Assembly (NCBI RefSeq): GCF_018614095.1
Contig: NZ_JAGGOY010000058.1
Span: 1-59,139 of the forward strand
Direction: 5' to 3'
DNA from: Streptomyces sp. ISL-87
GTDB lineage: Bacteria > Actinomycetota > Actinomycetes > Streptomycetales > Streptomycetaceae
DNA length: 59,139 nucleotides
Shown piece by piece: positions 42,302 to 51,246 of this stretch (positions within the stretch are counted from its first letter, which is position 1; every line of letters starts with the position of its first letter). A model generated the notes under the pieces. It did not search any database and was not told the DNA's origin. It worked only from the letters and a program-made list of their open reading frames with translations. The position numbers and the translations under genes were made by a program.

Positions 42302-43081
42302 TCAGGCCCGGGTTCCCTGGTCGCTCACGAGCGTGCCGATCTTCTCACCCTTGACGGCGCGGGCGATATTGCCCTCGGCGAGCAGCTCGAAGACGAGGAT
42401 CGGCAGCTTGTTGTCCCGGCACAGCGTGATGGCGGTGGCGTCGGCGACCTTGAGGTCGCGGGACAGCACCTCGCTGTACTCCAGCGCGTCGAACTTCACC
42501 GCGTCCGGATTCTTCTTCGGGTCGGAGTCGTAGACCCCGTCGACGCCGTTCTTGCCCATGAGCAGGGCCTCGGCGTCGATCTCCAGGGCACGCTGGGCGG
42601 CCGTGGTGTCGGTGGAGAAGTACGGCATGCCCATGCCGGCGCCGAAGATGACGACGCGACCCTTCTCCAGGTGGCGCACAGCGCGCAGCGGGATGTACGG
42701 CTCCGCGACCTGACCCATGGTGATGGCGGTCTGGACACGGCTGTCGATGCCTTCCTTCTCCAGGAAGTCCTGGAGAGCGAGGCAGTTCATGACGGTGCCG
42801 AGCATGCCCATGTAGTCGGACCGGGCGCGGTCCATACCGCGCTGCTGCAGCTCGGCGCCGCGGAAGAAGTTGCCGCCGCCGATGACGATCGCGATCTCCG
42901 CGCCGTCGCGGACCACGGCCGCGATCTCGCGGGCGATGGCGTGCACGACGTCGGGGTCGACACCCAGCCCGCCGCCGCCGGAGAAGGCTTCGCCCGACAG
43001 CTTCAGCATGAAGCGGCGGCCCTTCTTCTCGTGGTCGCTCTTGTCGTCGGAAGCGGTGTGGTGGGCCACGCCCTGATTCAT
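42302..43081 (-). CDS. pyrH: UMP kinase
   Basis: About 259 residues of the hexameric bacterial UMP kinase family, making UDP from UMP. RRFMLKLSGEAFSGGGGLGVD starts the fold. AIVIGGGNFFRGAELQQ, DYMGMLGTVMNCLALQDFLE, GTGMPYFSTDT-like and MGKNGVDGVYDSDP follow. The ATG at 43081 (MNQGVAHH) follows GAGGAG with correct spacing. It stands between tsf and frr in the usual order, after a hairpin terminator. Confidence 0.95.
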   Translation of the reverse strand: MNQGVAHHTASDDKSDHEKKGRRFMLKLSGEAFSGGGGLGVDPDVVHAIAREIAAVVRDGAEIAIVIGGGNFFRGAELQQRGMDRARSDYMGMLGTVMNCLALQDFLEKEGIDSRVQTAITMGQVAEPYIPLRAVRHLEKGRVVIFGAGMGMPYFSTDTTAAQRALEIDAEALLMGKNGVDGVYDSDPKKNPDAVKFDALEYSEVLSRDLKVADATAITLCRDNKLPILVFELLAEGNIARAVKGEKIGTLVSDQGTRA

Positions 43082-43109
43082 GGAGATCTCCTCGTGCACA
43101 TACGAAGAA

Positions 43110-43154
43110 GGCCATTGCCGGTGGGTCCTCGCGGTTCCCTCTACGGCAATGGCC
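43110..43154 (-). terminator. Terminator/attenuator between tsf and pyrH
   Basis: GGCCATTGCCG (43110-43120) pairs perfectly with CGGCAATGGCC (43144-43154) over 11 bases around a 23-base loop. On the minus strand it is followed by CTTCTTCG. It lies 89 bases after the tsf stop and upstream of pyrH. Confidence 0.8.
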
Positions 43155-43243
43155 TCCTCGTCAGATCTGCGGTCGCCCTGCGCGTGCGCGGACGACTGCT
43201 TCAGACCCTACCGGGGTCCGGTGTCCGTCGCGTACGGACGGAT

Positions 43244-44080
43244 TCAGATGCCGACCTTGATGCGCGAGAAGCGCGTCAGGGTGACACCGGCCTCGTCCAG
43301 AACCTTCTGGACGGACTTCTTGGCGTCCAGGGCGTACGCCTGGCCAAGGAGCGTGTTGTCCTTGAAGAAACCGTTGACGCGACCCTCGACGATCTTCGGG
43401 AGCGCGGCCTCGGGCTTGCCCTCGGCGCGGGTGACCTCTTCGGCCACGCGACGCTCGGACTCGACGACGTCGGCCGGGACGTCGTCCTTGGAGAGCCACT
43501 TCGGCGCGAACGCGGCGATGTGCTGCGCAATGCCGCGGGCGACCTCGGCGTTCTCCTTGTCGAGCTCGACGAGGACACCGATCTGGAACGGCAGGTCGGG
43601 CATGGTGCGGTGCATGTACGCCGCGACGTAACCGCCGGTGAACTGCGCGAAGCGGTCCAGGACGATCTTCTCGCCGAGGTTGGCGTTGGCCTCGTCGACG
43701 AAAGCGGTGACGGTCTTGCCGGGCTCGATCTCGGACGCGAGGAGCGCCTCGATGTCGGCCGGGGAGGTGGCGGCGATGTGCGCGGCCAGCTGGTTGGCGA
43801 CGGCCTGGAACTTGTCGCCCTTGGCGACGAAGTCCGTCTCGCACTTCAGCTCGACGAGGACACCGGAGGTGTTGTCGTCGGAGATGAGGGAGACGACGGC
43901 ACCGTTCTCGGCAGAACGGCCCTCGCGCTTGGCGACGCCCTTCTGACCCTTGATACGGAGCGCCTCGACGGCCTTGTCGACGTCACCGTCGGAGTCGACC
44001 AGCGCGTTCTTGCAGTCCAGCATGCCGGCGCCGGTGAGCTCGCGGAGCTTCTTGACGTCAGCGGCGGTGTAGTTCGCCAT
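43244..44080 (-). CDS. tsf: Translation elongation factor Ts
   Basis: A 278-residue EF-Ts, which recycles EF-Tu from GDP to GTP form. The N-terminal UBA-like MANYTAADVKKLRELTGAGMLDCKNALVD is diagnostic. The core has LKCETDFVAKGDKFQAVANQLA, the TDFVA element that contacts EF-Tu. The late coiled region and VLDEAGVTLTRFSRIKVGI close the protein. It follows rpsB and is separated from it by two hairpins. Confidence 0.96.
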   Translation of the reverse strand: MANYTAADVKKLRELTGAGMLDCKNALVDSDGDVDKAVEALRIKGQKGVAKREGRSAENGAVVSLISDDNTSGVLVELKCETDFVAKGDKFQAVANQLAAHIAATSPADIEALLASEIEPGKTVTAFVDEANANLGEKIVLDRFAQFTGGYVAAYMHRTMPDLPFQIGVLVELDKENAEVARGIAQHIAAFAPKWLSKDDVPADVVESERRVAEEVTRAEGKPEAALPKIVEGRVNGFFKDNTLLGQAYALDAKKSVQKVLDEAGVTLTRFSRIKVGI

Positions 44081-44121
44081 GAGTCTGTGATTCTCTCTCG
44101 AAGTCGTAGATCTACGGGTGA

Positions 44122-44207
44122 ACGGCGGAGGAGGCGCGCTTTTGGCGCGGCTCCCCCGCCGTCATCGTCCGTGCTGTGAGTGCCCGGCGCGTGAACGCCG
44201 GGCGCTC
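44122..44207 (-). terminator. Two hairpins between rpsB and tsf, probable attenuator
   Basis: One stem of about 11 bp (CGGCGG/CCGCCG with a mismatch, extended by GGAG/CTCC and an inner CGCGC/GCGCG) spans 44122-44161. A second, 12-bp stem (GAGTGCCCGGCG with CGCCGGGCGCTC) spans 44178-44207. The second begins nine bases after the rpsB stop. They could lower tsf expression relative to rpsB. Confidence 0.7.
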
Positions 44208-44215
44208 TCAGTGGG

Positions 44216-45151
44216 TCAGGCCTGCTCGGCGTCGGCGGCCGGGGCCTCGACGACAGCCTCGGCCTCGGCGGCCTCGGCGGCGGGGACCTCGGCGGCGGGG
44301 ACCTCGACGGCCTCGGCGGCGGGGGCCTCGACAGCGGCCTCGGCCGGAGCGGCCTCAGCGTCGTCGGCCTTCTTGTCGCCCTCGAGCAGGTCGCGCTCCC
44401 ACTCGGCGAGCGGCTCGGCGGCGGCCTTCTCGCCCGGCTTCGAGTCGCCGGTCGCAGCGCCGGAGCGGGCGATGAGGCCCTCGGCGACGGCGTCGGCGAT
44501 CACGCGGGTGAGCAGGGTGACGGAGCGGATCGCGTCGTCGTTGCCCGGGATCTTGTAGTCGACCTCGTCGGGGTCACAGTTGGTGTCGAGGATCGCGACG
44601 ACCGGGATGTGGAGCTTGCGCGCCTCACCGACGGCGATGTGCTCCTTCTTGGTGTCGACGATCCAGACGGCGCTGGGGACCTTCGACATCTCGCGGATAC
44701 CACCGAGGGTCTTCTCCAGCTTGGTCTTCTCGCGGGAGAGGACCAGGAGCTCCTTCTTGGTGAGACCCGAGGCAGCGACGTCCTCGAAGTCGATCGCCTC
44801 AAGCTCCTTCAGACGCTGAAGGCGCTTGTAGACGGTGGAGAAGTTGGTGAGCATGCCACCCAGCCAGCGCTGGTTGACGTACGGCATACCAACGCGCGTC
44901 GCCTGCTCGGCGATGGCCTCCTGGGCCTGCTTCTTGGTACCGACGAACATGATGGAGCCACCGTGCGCGACGGTCTCCTTCACGAACTCGTAGGCGCGGT
45001 CGATGTACGACAGCGACTGGAGCAGGTCGATGATGTAGATGCCGTTGCGCTCCGTGAAGATGAAGCGCTTCATCTTCGGGTTCCAGCGGCGGGTCTGGTG
45101 ACCGAAGTGGACGCCGCTTTCCAGCAGCTCCCGCATCGTTACGACGGCCAT
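44216..45151 (-). CDS. rpsB: 30S ribosomal protein S2
   Basis: About 311 residues. The S2 landmarks MAVVTMRELLESGVHFGHQTRRWNPKM, NQRWLGGMLTNF and VDTKKEHIAVGEARKLHIPVVAILDTNCDPD are intact. The last ~75 residues are an Ala/Glu-rich extension of repeated PAAEA motifs, longer than in most S2 proteins but usual in streptomycetes. The ATG at 45151 lies six bases after AAGGAG. Heads the rpsB-tsf unit; divergent from an M23 peptidase gene across a 252-base gap with no other feature seen. Confidence 0.95.
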   Translation of the reverse strand: MAVVTMRELLESGVHFGHQTRRWNPKMKRFIFTERNGIYIIDLLQSLSYIDRAYEFVKETVAHGGSIMFVGTKKQAQEAIAEQATRVGMPYVNQRWLGGMLTNFSTVYKRLQRLKELEAIDFEDVAASGLTKKELLVLSREKTKLEKTLGGIREMSKVPSAVWIVDTKKEHIAVGEARKLHIPVVAILDTNCDPDEVDYKIPGNDDAIRSVTLLTRVIADAVAEGLIARSGAATGDSKPGEKAAAEPLAEWERDLLEGDKKADDAEAAPAEAAVEAPAAEAVEVPAAEVPAAEAAEAEAVVEAPAADAEQA

Positions 45152-45403
45152 GGCCATCTCCTTGGTTTCTCGGTTTTGGTTCCTGACGCCCCACCGCGCC
45201 CTGCCCCCGACGAGGGGACCGAGAGACGCTTTCACGTGGCCTGACCGGCCGGTGCTGGGGCGTGCGAAGTCGACCCGGTGACCCGGATCGCCACAAGAAG
45301 TGTACGGGACCCAGCGGTATGCCGGGTGACGCGCCTGTCCACACGCCTTCGGCTGTCCACAGGCGGGGGCGCCGCCCGGCGCGTTCGCAGCACGCTGGGC
45401 CTC

Positions 45404-45856
45404 ATGACAACACTGCTGCTCAGCCTGCTACTGGCGCTGGCCGCCAGCGTCCCCGGAGTCCGCCCGCTGCCTGCGCCGCTGTCCGTGGTCCGCTGGTGGG
45501 ACCCCCCGCCGACGCCCTACGCGGCCGGCCACCGCGGCGTGGACCTGGCCGCCCCGGTCGGCGCCGAGCTCCGCGCGGTCGGCGCCGGCCGGGTCCACTT
45601 CGCCGGCCAGGTGGCGGGGCGCGGGGTCCTCTCGCTCACGCTCCCCGGGGGCCTGCGCACGACGTACGAGCCGGTACGCCCACTGGTCGCCGAGGGCGAG
45701 ACGGTCACGGCGGGCCAACCGGTGGCGGTCCTGACGGAGGGCTCCCACTGCCCCGCCCCCTGCCTGCACTGGGGCCTCCTGGCGGGCGACACCTACCTGA
45801 ACCCCCTGACCCTCGCCCCGCCCCCCACCCCGAGACTCCTGCCACTGGCGCCCTAG
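45404..45856 (+). CDS. M23-family metallopeptidase (LytM-type), secreted
   Basis: A 150-residue protein. A short signal peptide LLLSLLLALAASVPGVRPLPA is followed directly by an M23 domain: the first metal site HRGVDLAAPVGAELRAVGAG, and the second HxxG-type site in PAPCLHWGLLAGDTYLNP. The CLHWG has one histidine where active LytM enzymes usually have HxH, so activity is uncertain. It could hydrolyse or bind peptidoglycan. The ATG at 45404 directly precedes the signal peptide. The 3' end overlaps the convergent TetR gene by four bases. Confidence 0.85.
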   Translation: MTTLLLSLLLALAASVPGVRPLPAPLSVVRWWDPPPTPYAAGHRGVDLAAPVGAELRAVGAGRVHFAGQVAGRGVLSLTLPGGLRTTYEPVRPLVAEGETVTAGQPVAVLTEGSHCPAPCLHWGLLAGDTYLNPLTLAPPPTPRLLPLAP

Positions 45857-46434
45857 CCCCGCACGCCCCGCAGGGCCATGGCCACGGCGGCTTCCGTCAC
45901 GACCTCGGGAGGCTCGGCCGCGCCCAGCTCAATCCGCCGGACCGCAGCATCGACAACCCCCTGCAACAGCATCGCGGCAAGCCGTGGCTCCTCCTGCCCG
46001 AGGGACCCCAGCGCCTCCACGATCATCGCCACCAGCCCCCCGTGGGCGGCGCGGATCTTCTCGCGCGCCCCGGCGTCCAGCTCACTGGCCGAGATCGCCA
46101 CCACCGCCCGGTGCCGCCTGTCTCCCACCAGCCCCAGCTGGCTCCGCACATACGCCTCGATCTTCGCCTCGGGCGTCTGCGCCTCCTCCAGGGCCGCCTC
46201 GATCTCGGCGGCCCAGACGGGGAAGTCCACCACACACAGCTCTTCGACCACGGCCGCGCGGGATCGGAAGTACTCGTACACGGAGGACCGGGCGAGCCCG
46301 GTCCGCTCCGCGAGGGCGGGGAAGGTCAGGGCCTCCGTACCGCCTTCGGACAGCAGGGAACGCGCGGCGTCCAACAGGGCGCCGCGCTGCATCGACCGGT
46401 GCTCGGCCACAGAGGCCGCTCGAATCCTGGGCAC
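45853..46434 (-). CDS. TetR-family transcriptional regulator
   Basis: A 193-residue regulator. The DNA-binding domain is at residues 12-60: MQRGALLDAARSLLSEGGTEALTFPALAERTGLARSSVYEYFRSRAAVVEEL. A helical ligand-binding domain follows, resembling none of the subgroups I can name. Starts with GTG. It lies between the M23 gene (convergent) and whiG, 39 bases after whiG and in the same direction, so it may share transcripts with it. Confidence 0.88.
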   Translation of the reverse strand: MPRIRAASVAEHRSMQRGALLDAARSLLSEGGTEALTFPALAERTGLARSSVYEYFRSRAAVVEELCVVDFPVWAAEIEAALEEAQTPEAKIEAYVRSQLGLVGDRRHRAVVAISASELDAGAREKIRAAHGGLVAMIVEALGSLGQEEPRLAAMLLQGVVDAAVRRIELGAAEPPEVVTEAAVAMALRGVRG

Positions 46435-46472
46435 ACGTCCACTCTACGGAGGTCCCGAAAGGCCGACACGGG

Positions 46473-47309
46473 TCATCGCCCGACATCCGCCAGCTTCGCC
46501 CGTAGTTGCAGGACCGACTTGGTGTGGATCTGGCTGACGCGGCTCTCGGTGACGCCCAGGACGTTGCCGATTTCGGCCAGGGTGAGGCCCTCGTAGTAGT
46601 AGAGCGTGACCACCGTCTTCTCCCGCTCCGGCAGGGTGTTGATGGCCCGCGCCAGCAGCCGGCGCAACTCGCGGTCCTCGGCCACCTCCACCGGGTTGTC
46701 GGCGGCGGTGTCCTCCAGGGTGTCCATCAAGGAGAGGCGGTCCCCGCCCTCCCCGCCCGCGTGCAGCAGCTCATCCAGGGCGACTACGTTGGCCAGCGAC
46801 AACTGGCTGAAGACCGTGTGGAGTTCCTCCACTGCGATCCCCATCTCACGGGCGACCTCGGTCTCCGTCGGCGTGCGCCGCAGCTGGGCCTCCAGCGTGG
46901 CGTAGGCCCGTTCCACGGCCCGCGCCTTCTGCCGGACGGAACGCGGAATCCAGTCCAGCGCGCGCAGTTCGTCGATCATCGCGCCCCGGATCCGGGTGAT
47001 CGCGTATGTCTCGAACTTGATGGACCGGTCGATGTCGAACTTCTCGATGGCGTCGATGAGCCCGAAGACGCCGGAGGAGACGAAGTCGGCCTGTTCCACA
47101 TTGGGCGGAAGGCCCACGCTGACCCGGCCGGCCACGTACTTCACCAGGGGCGAGTAGTGCAGGATCAGCTGCTGCCGGAGCCGCTCGTCACCCGATTCCT
47201 TGTACGAGCGCCAGAGCACCTCCAGGGACGAGGGCGCGGTGGACCGCACGCTGCCGCGGGCAGCGGGGGACAGCGCAGCGCGGTCAGACCCTGGGGTGTG
47301 CTGGGGCAT
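46473..47309 (-). CDS. whiG: RNA polymerase sigma factor WhiG
   Basis: A 278-residue sigma factor of the FliA/WhiG group. It controls the commitment of aerial hyphae to sporulation in Streptomyces. Region 2 is LVKYVAGRVSVGLPPNVEQADFVSSGVFGLIDAIEKFD and SIKFETYAITRIRGAMIDELRALDWIPRSVRQKAR. Region 4 is LPEREKTVVTLYYYEGLTLAEIGNVLGVTESRVSQIHTKSV. The N-terminal ~30 residues are not conserved. It lies 209 bases after dprA, a gap that should hold its own promoter. Finding it next to rpsB and dprA matches the streptomycete arrangement. Confidence 0.95.
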   Translation of the reverse strand: MPQHTPGSDRAALSPAARGSVRSTAPSSLEVLWRSYKESGDERLRQQLILHYSPLVKYVAGRVSVGLPPNVEQADFVSSGVFGLIDAIEKFDIDRSIKFETYAITRIRGAMIDELRALDWIPRSVRQKARAVERAYATLEAQLRRTPTETEVAREMGIAVEELHTVFSQLSLANVVALDELLHAGGEGGDRLSLMDTLEDTAADNPVEVAEDRELRRLLARAINTLPEREKTVVTLYYYEGLTLAEIGNVLGVTESRVSQIHTKSVLQLRAKLADVGR

Positions 47310-47518
47310 GCTTCGCCTTTGCCGGAGCCGGATTCCTTGGGAGCGTAGCGTGACGGAAGTGTCGCGGTGCGCGAAGAGTACGGGATCGCGCGGGGCCGCA
47401 GGGGCGCCCCGACTCGCGCGGGCGACCCGGGACCGGCGCCTCGCGCACGGTCCCGGCGACTGCCATCGGGAAGACCGCGTCTCTCATCGGCTTCACTCTT
47501 TCACCGGAACGCCCCAGG

Positions 47519-48748
47519 TCAACCACCGCCTCGCCGGGTGGCGCGGGTTTGTGTGCCTGGTCCAGGCGTTCGCGTGGTCAACTGCCAGCCGTCGCCCTGC
47601 CGTTCGACGAACCCCAGAGAGTGAAGTTCGTACAGTCTGCCGATGACTTCATCGGTGTCGGTGGCCGCGGCGAGCGTCACCTCGTCCACGTTCACGAGGC
47701 GGCCGGCGGGGAGGGCTTCGAGCACCCGGACGGTTGCCGGGTCGAGCAGATCGCGGGCGAGGACCGGGCCGCGCCGCTCGGGCGCCAAGTCGCCCATACC
47801 CCCGACCAGTTCGATCACCTCCGCGGCATCCGTGACGAGCTGTGCCTCGCCCCGCAGCAGTTCGTGCACCCCGGCCGAGAGCCCGCTGGTGGCGGGGCCG
47901 GGGACGCCCATCGTGAGCCGCCCCAGCGCTTGCGCCCGGCGGGCGGTCACCAGGGAGCCGCTGCGGTGGGCCGCCTCCACCACCACGGTCCCCCGGGTGA
48001 GGGCGGCGATGACGCGGTTGCGCAGCACGAACCGGCTGGGGGTGGGATGGCTGCCGGGCGGCAGCTCCCCCAGGACCAGCCCCTGGCCGGCGATCCTGCC
48101 GAGCAGCCCGGCATGTCCGCGGGGGTAGTCGACGTCCACCCCGCAGGCGAGCACGGCGGCCGTGGCGCCGCCCGAGGCCAGGGCCCCTCTGTGCGCGGCG
48201 CCGTCGATTCCGTACGCCGCCCCGGAGACCACCACCCAGCCGCGCTCGGCGAGCCCGCCGGCCAGCGTCTGGGCCATGTGCGCCCCGTACGGCGTGCAGG
48301 CCCGCGCCCCGACCACGGCGACCGAGCGCAGCGCCCAGGTCCGCAGGTTGGGGCGCCCCCGGAGCCACAGGCCGATGGGGCGTGCGTCGCCCAGGTCGTC
48401 CAGTTGAGTCGGCCACTCCGCCGCCCCGGGGCAGACGAACCGGCCACCCGAAGCGGCGGCCGCAGCCAGATCCCGCCGCGGATCGGCCAAGGCGGCCCGC
48501 CTCCGGTACCCGCAGAGCCGCTCGGGCCCCACCCCGGTCAGCGCTCCCATTTCCGTTTCCGGCCCGGTCAGCAGCCGTATCAGCCCAACGCCACCGAATG
48601 CCCGGAGCCAACGCCCGCCATGCTCCTCCCCCGGCTCCAACACCCGAGTCAACGCGGCCCGGGCCAGCACCTCCAACTCCGGCCCCGGCCCCGGCTCCGG
48701 CTCCGGCTCCCGGTCCGGCTGCGGCCCCAGACCCTTGGCGGCGCTCAT
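47519..48748 (-). CDS. dprA: DNA-processing protein DprA (Smf)
   Basis: A 409-residue protein. The Rossmann core has SVAVVGARACTPYGAHMAQTLAGGLAERGWVVVSGAAYGIDGAAHRGALASGG, GVDVDYPRGHAGLLGRIA and VVEAAHRSGSLVTARRAQALGR, the family signature. A Pro/Glu-rich low-complexity N-terminus and a C-terminal winged-helix-like segment (ALPAGRLVNVDEVTLAAAT) flank it. DprA loads RecA on incoming single-stranded DNA in transformation; the role in streptomycetes is unclear. The ATG overlaps the stop of the comM-like gene (ATGA). Confidence 0.93.
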   Translation of the reverse strand: MSAAKGLGPQPDREPEPEPGPGPELEVLARAALTRVLEPGEEHGGRWLRAFGGVGLIRLLTGPETEMGALTGVGPERLCGYRRRAALADPRRDLAAAAASGGRFVCPGAAEWPTQLDDLGDARPIGLWLRGRPNLRTWALRSVAVVGARACTPYGAHMAQTLAGGLAERGWVVVSGAAYGIDGAAHRGALASGGATAAVLACGVDVDYPRGHAGLLGRIAGQGLVLGELPPGSHPTPSRFVLRNRVIAALTRGTVVVEAAHRSGSLVTARRAQALGRLTMGVPGPATSGLSAGVHELLRGEAQLVTDAAEVIELVGGMGDLAPERRGPVLARDLLDPATVRVLEALPAGRLVNVDEVTLAAATDTDEVIGRLYELHSLGFVERQGDGWQLTTRTPGPGTQTRATRRGGG

Positions 48749-50379
48749 GGCCCCGCTCCCGTGGCCAGGGTCGCGCCGCGGGCGATACCGGTGCGGAGCT
48801 CCAGGGCGACGGCCACGTCCAGGGCGTCCGGGCGGTCGCGGCCTCGCAGGTCGGCGACGGTCCAGGCGACCCGCAGGACTCTGTCCAGCCCACGGGCGGT
48901 GAGCAGGCCCCGCTCCAGGTCCCGCTCGGCCTGGGCCAGTGCTCCGGGGCCTGCGGGCCAGCGGGTGCGGAGCTCGTGCCCGGGCACCTCGGAGTTGAGG
49001 CGCCACGGGGTGCCCGCGAGCCGGGTGGCGGCCCGGTCCCTGGCTTCCCGGACCCGGCCGGCGACCACCATGGTGCTCTCCCCGCGGCCGCCCCGGCCGA
49101 GCAGATCGGAGCGGGTGACCGGCTCGACCTCGATCCGCAGGTCCACCCGGTCGAGCAGTGGCCCCGACAGCCGTGCCTGGTAACGCCGGATCACCGAGGC
49201 CGGGCATTCGCAGCCGGCCCCGTGCAGGGTGTGCCGCCCGCACGGGCACGGATTCGCCGCGAGCAGCATCAGGAATCGGGCCGGCAGCCGGATCACCCCC
49301 GCGGCCCGGGCGATGACCACGTGTCCCGATTCGAGTGGCTGCCGTAGCGCGTCCAGGGCCTTGGTGCTGAACTCGGCGGCCTCGTCCAGGAAGAGCACGC
49401 CCCTGTGGGCCAGGGAGACCGCCCCCGGCCTGGGCACTCCCGCACCGCCCCCGACCAGGGACTGCATGGTCGCCGAGTGGTGCGGGGCGCAGTACGGGGG
49501 CCTGCCGACCAGCGGTTCGCCGGGCGGGAGGATTCCCGCGACCGAGTGGACGGCCGTGACCTCCAGGGAGTCCTGTCGGGTGAGCGGCGGCAGGATCCAG
49601 GGCAGCCGCTCGGCCAGCATCGTCTTCCCGGCGCCCGGGGGCCCGCTGAGGAAGAGGTGGTGTCCCCCGGAGGCGGCCACTTCCAGGGCCCTCCGGGCGC
49701 CGTGCTGCCCGGCGACGTCGGCGAGGTCGGGGAAATCCGGGGCCTCCCCCTCCCCGCCCGTACCCCGGGCGAGCCCCGTGCCGAGTCCGGCGCCGGGCAC
49801 GACCAGGCCGGCCAGCATCGGATCCGGCCGCCCAGGCGGGCCCGGCGGATCCTCCTCGGGCACCACGCCGTCCGTCAGCACCGCGATCAGCTGCCGAAGG
49901 CTGCGCACGCCGAGCACCGAGACGTCGGGGACGAGCGCGGCCTCGCCGGCGCACTGCTGGGGGACGACGACCTGCCGGTATCCGGCCTCGGCCGCGGCGA
50001 GGACCGCCGGCAGGATGCCGCGGACGGGGCGCACCCGGCCGTCCAGGCCGAGCTCCCCGATCAGCACCAGATCGGCGATCGCGCCGGGGTCGACCACCTC
50101 GGCGGCGCCGAGCACGGCCGCGGCCACGGCCAGGTCGAACCCGGCTCCGGACTTCGGTACGGAGGCCGGGCTGAGCCCGACCGTGAGTTTCTTCTGCGGC
50201 CAGGCCGCGCCGGAGTTCACGACGGCGGCCCGGACCCGGTCGCGGCTCTCGACCAGGGTCTTGTCGGGCAGCCCCACCAGAGTGAAGGCCGCGACCCCCG
50301 GTTCCAGGTCGGCCTGGACCTCCACCACCACACCGTCGACGCCCACCAGGGCCACCGAGCAGGCTCGCGCGAACCCCAT
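48745..50379 (-). CDS. ComM/YifB-family Mg-chelatase-like AAA+ ATPase
   Basis: A 544-residue ATPase. The N-terminal ChlI-like domain begins MGFARACSVALVGVDGVVVEVQADLEPGVAAFTLVGLPD. A central AAA+ module has Walker A SGPPGAGKTML near residue 240 and Walker B GVLFLDEAAEF. A zinc-like CPCGRHTLHGAGCECP is followed by sensor regions and a C-terminal helical domain. ComM is a hexameric branch-migration helicase used in natural transformation in other bacteria. It sits between yraN and dprA with 1-base and 4-base overlaps, so all three are co-translated. Confidence 0.92.
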   Translation of the reverse strand: MGFARACSVALVGVDGVVVEVQADLEPGVAAFTLVGLPDKTLVESRDRVRAAVVNSGAAWPQKKLTVGLSPASVPKSGAGFDLAVAAAVLGAAEVVDPGAIADLVLIGELGLDGRVRPVRGILPAVLAAAEAGYRQVVVPQQCAGEAALVPDVSVLGVRSLRQLIAVLTDGVVPEEDPPGPPGRPDPMLAGLVVPGAGLGTGLARGTGGEGEAPDFPDLADVAGQHGARRALEVAASGGHHLFLSGPPGAGKTMLAERLPWILPPLTRQDSLEVTAVHSVAGILPPGEPLVGRPPYCAPHHSATMQSLVGGGAGVPRPGAVSLAHRGVLFLDEAAEFSTKALDALRQPLESGHVVIARAAGVIRLPARFLMLLAANPCPCGRHTLHGAGCECPASVIRRYQARLSGPLLDRVDLRIEVEPVTRSDLLGRGGRGESTMVVAGRVREARDRAATRLAGTPWRLNSEVPGHELRTRWPAGPGALAQAERDLERGLLTARGLDRVLRVAWTVADLRGRDRPDALDVAVALELRTGIARGATLATGAGP

Positions 50380-50750
50380 CAGGCCACCCCCCTGACGTGT
50401 TCCACCACAGGCGCACCGCGCCGGGGCAGCAGGACTCCCACGAGGTCGATACGCACCCCGCCCGGCGGCGGTCCCCCGTGGTCGGCGAGCCAGCGCCCGG
50501 CGAGCCTCCGCAGCCGCGCGGCCTTGCCGGGCCGGACCGCGGCCATGGGGTGCTCGAAGTCCCCCTCCCGCCGGGTCTTCACCTCGCACACGACGAGGGC
50601 GTCCCCGTCCCGCGCGACGATGTCGATCTCCCCGCCACGGCACCGCCAGTTCCGCGCGATCACGGTCATCCCGGCCTCGGCCAGCCGCCTCGCCGCCAGT
50701 TCCTCGCCGTACCGCCCCAATGCCTGCTGTGCCACGCCCTTCGCGTTCAT
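50379..50750 (-). CDS. YraN/UPF0102 endonuclease-like protein
   Basis: A 123-residue protein. The family core GRYGEELAARRLAEAGMTVIARNWRCRGGEIDIVARDGDALVVCEVKTRR holds the Glu-x-Asp and Glu-x-Lys residues of a restriction-endonuclease-like fold. The function is not settled. The stop shares a base with the ATG of the comM-like gene. Upstream, 132 bases separate it from the DUF2469 gene. Confidence 0.9.
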   Translation of the reverse strand: MNAKGVAQQALGRYGEELAARRLAEAGMTVIARNWRCRGGEIDIVARDGDALVVCEVKTRREGDFEHPMAAVRPGKAARLRRLAGRWLADHGGPPPGGVRIDLVGVLLPRRGAPVVEHVRGVA

Positions 50751-50882
50751 CCGGCACCACCTCCGGCACCGACAATCCCGCGTCCCCGCCGACCCTGTGG
50801 ATCTTGGTGGACAGTCAGGGCGTTGTGGACAACCCCGTCACCCACACGAGGGACAGCCCCACCCCTGAGGCGTCCGCCGGGC

Positions 50883-51191
50883 TCAGCTGCCCGGCAGTTC
50901 GAGGTCGCTCTTGTTGAGCTCCTCGATGTTCACGTCCTTGAAGGTCAGCACCCGTACCTGCTTGACGAAGCGGGCCGGCCGGTACATGTCCCAGACCCAG
51001 GCGTCGGCCATCGAGACCTCGAAGAACACCTCTCCCTGGACCGAATGCACCTGCATCTCGTAGTCGTTGGTGAGGTAGAAACGACGTTCGGTCTCGATCA
51101 CATACTTGAACAGCCCGACGACGTCGCGGTACTCCCGATAGAGCTTCAGCTCCATCTCGGTCTCGTACTTCTCGAGGTCCTCGGCACTCAT
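50883..51191 (-). CDS. DUF2469 small acidic protein
   Basis: A 102-residue protein: MSAEDLEKYETEMELKLYREYRDVVGLFKYVIETERRFYLTNDYEMQ and onward. It is recognised as the conserved actinobacterial DUF2469 protein, which usually sits between the NUDIX and yraN genes near sip. It has no membrane segment and no known function. The ATG at 51191 follows AGGGGAAC. A frame extending further upstream shows no conserved residues. Confidence 0.9.
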   Translation of the reverse strand: MSAEDLEKYETEMELKLYREYRDVVGLFKYVIETERRFYLTNDYEMQVHSVQGEVFFEVSMADAWVWDMYRPARFVKQVRVLTFKDVNIEELNKSDLELPGS

Positions 51192-51246
51192 GGCATGTTC
51201 CCCTTCAGCCGTGCGTCCCCCTATTGTGCGCCAGGCCCCCGTGCCC

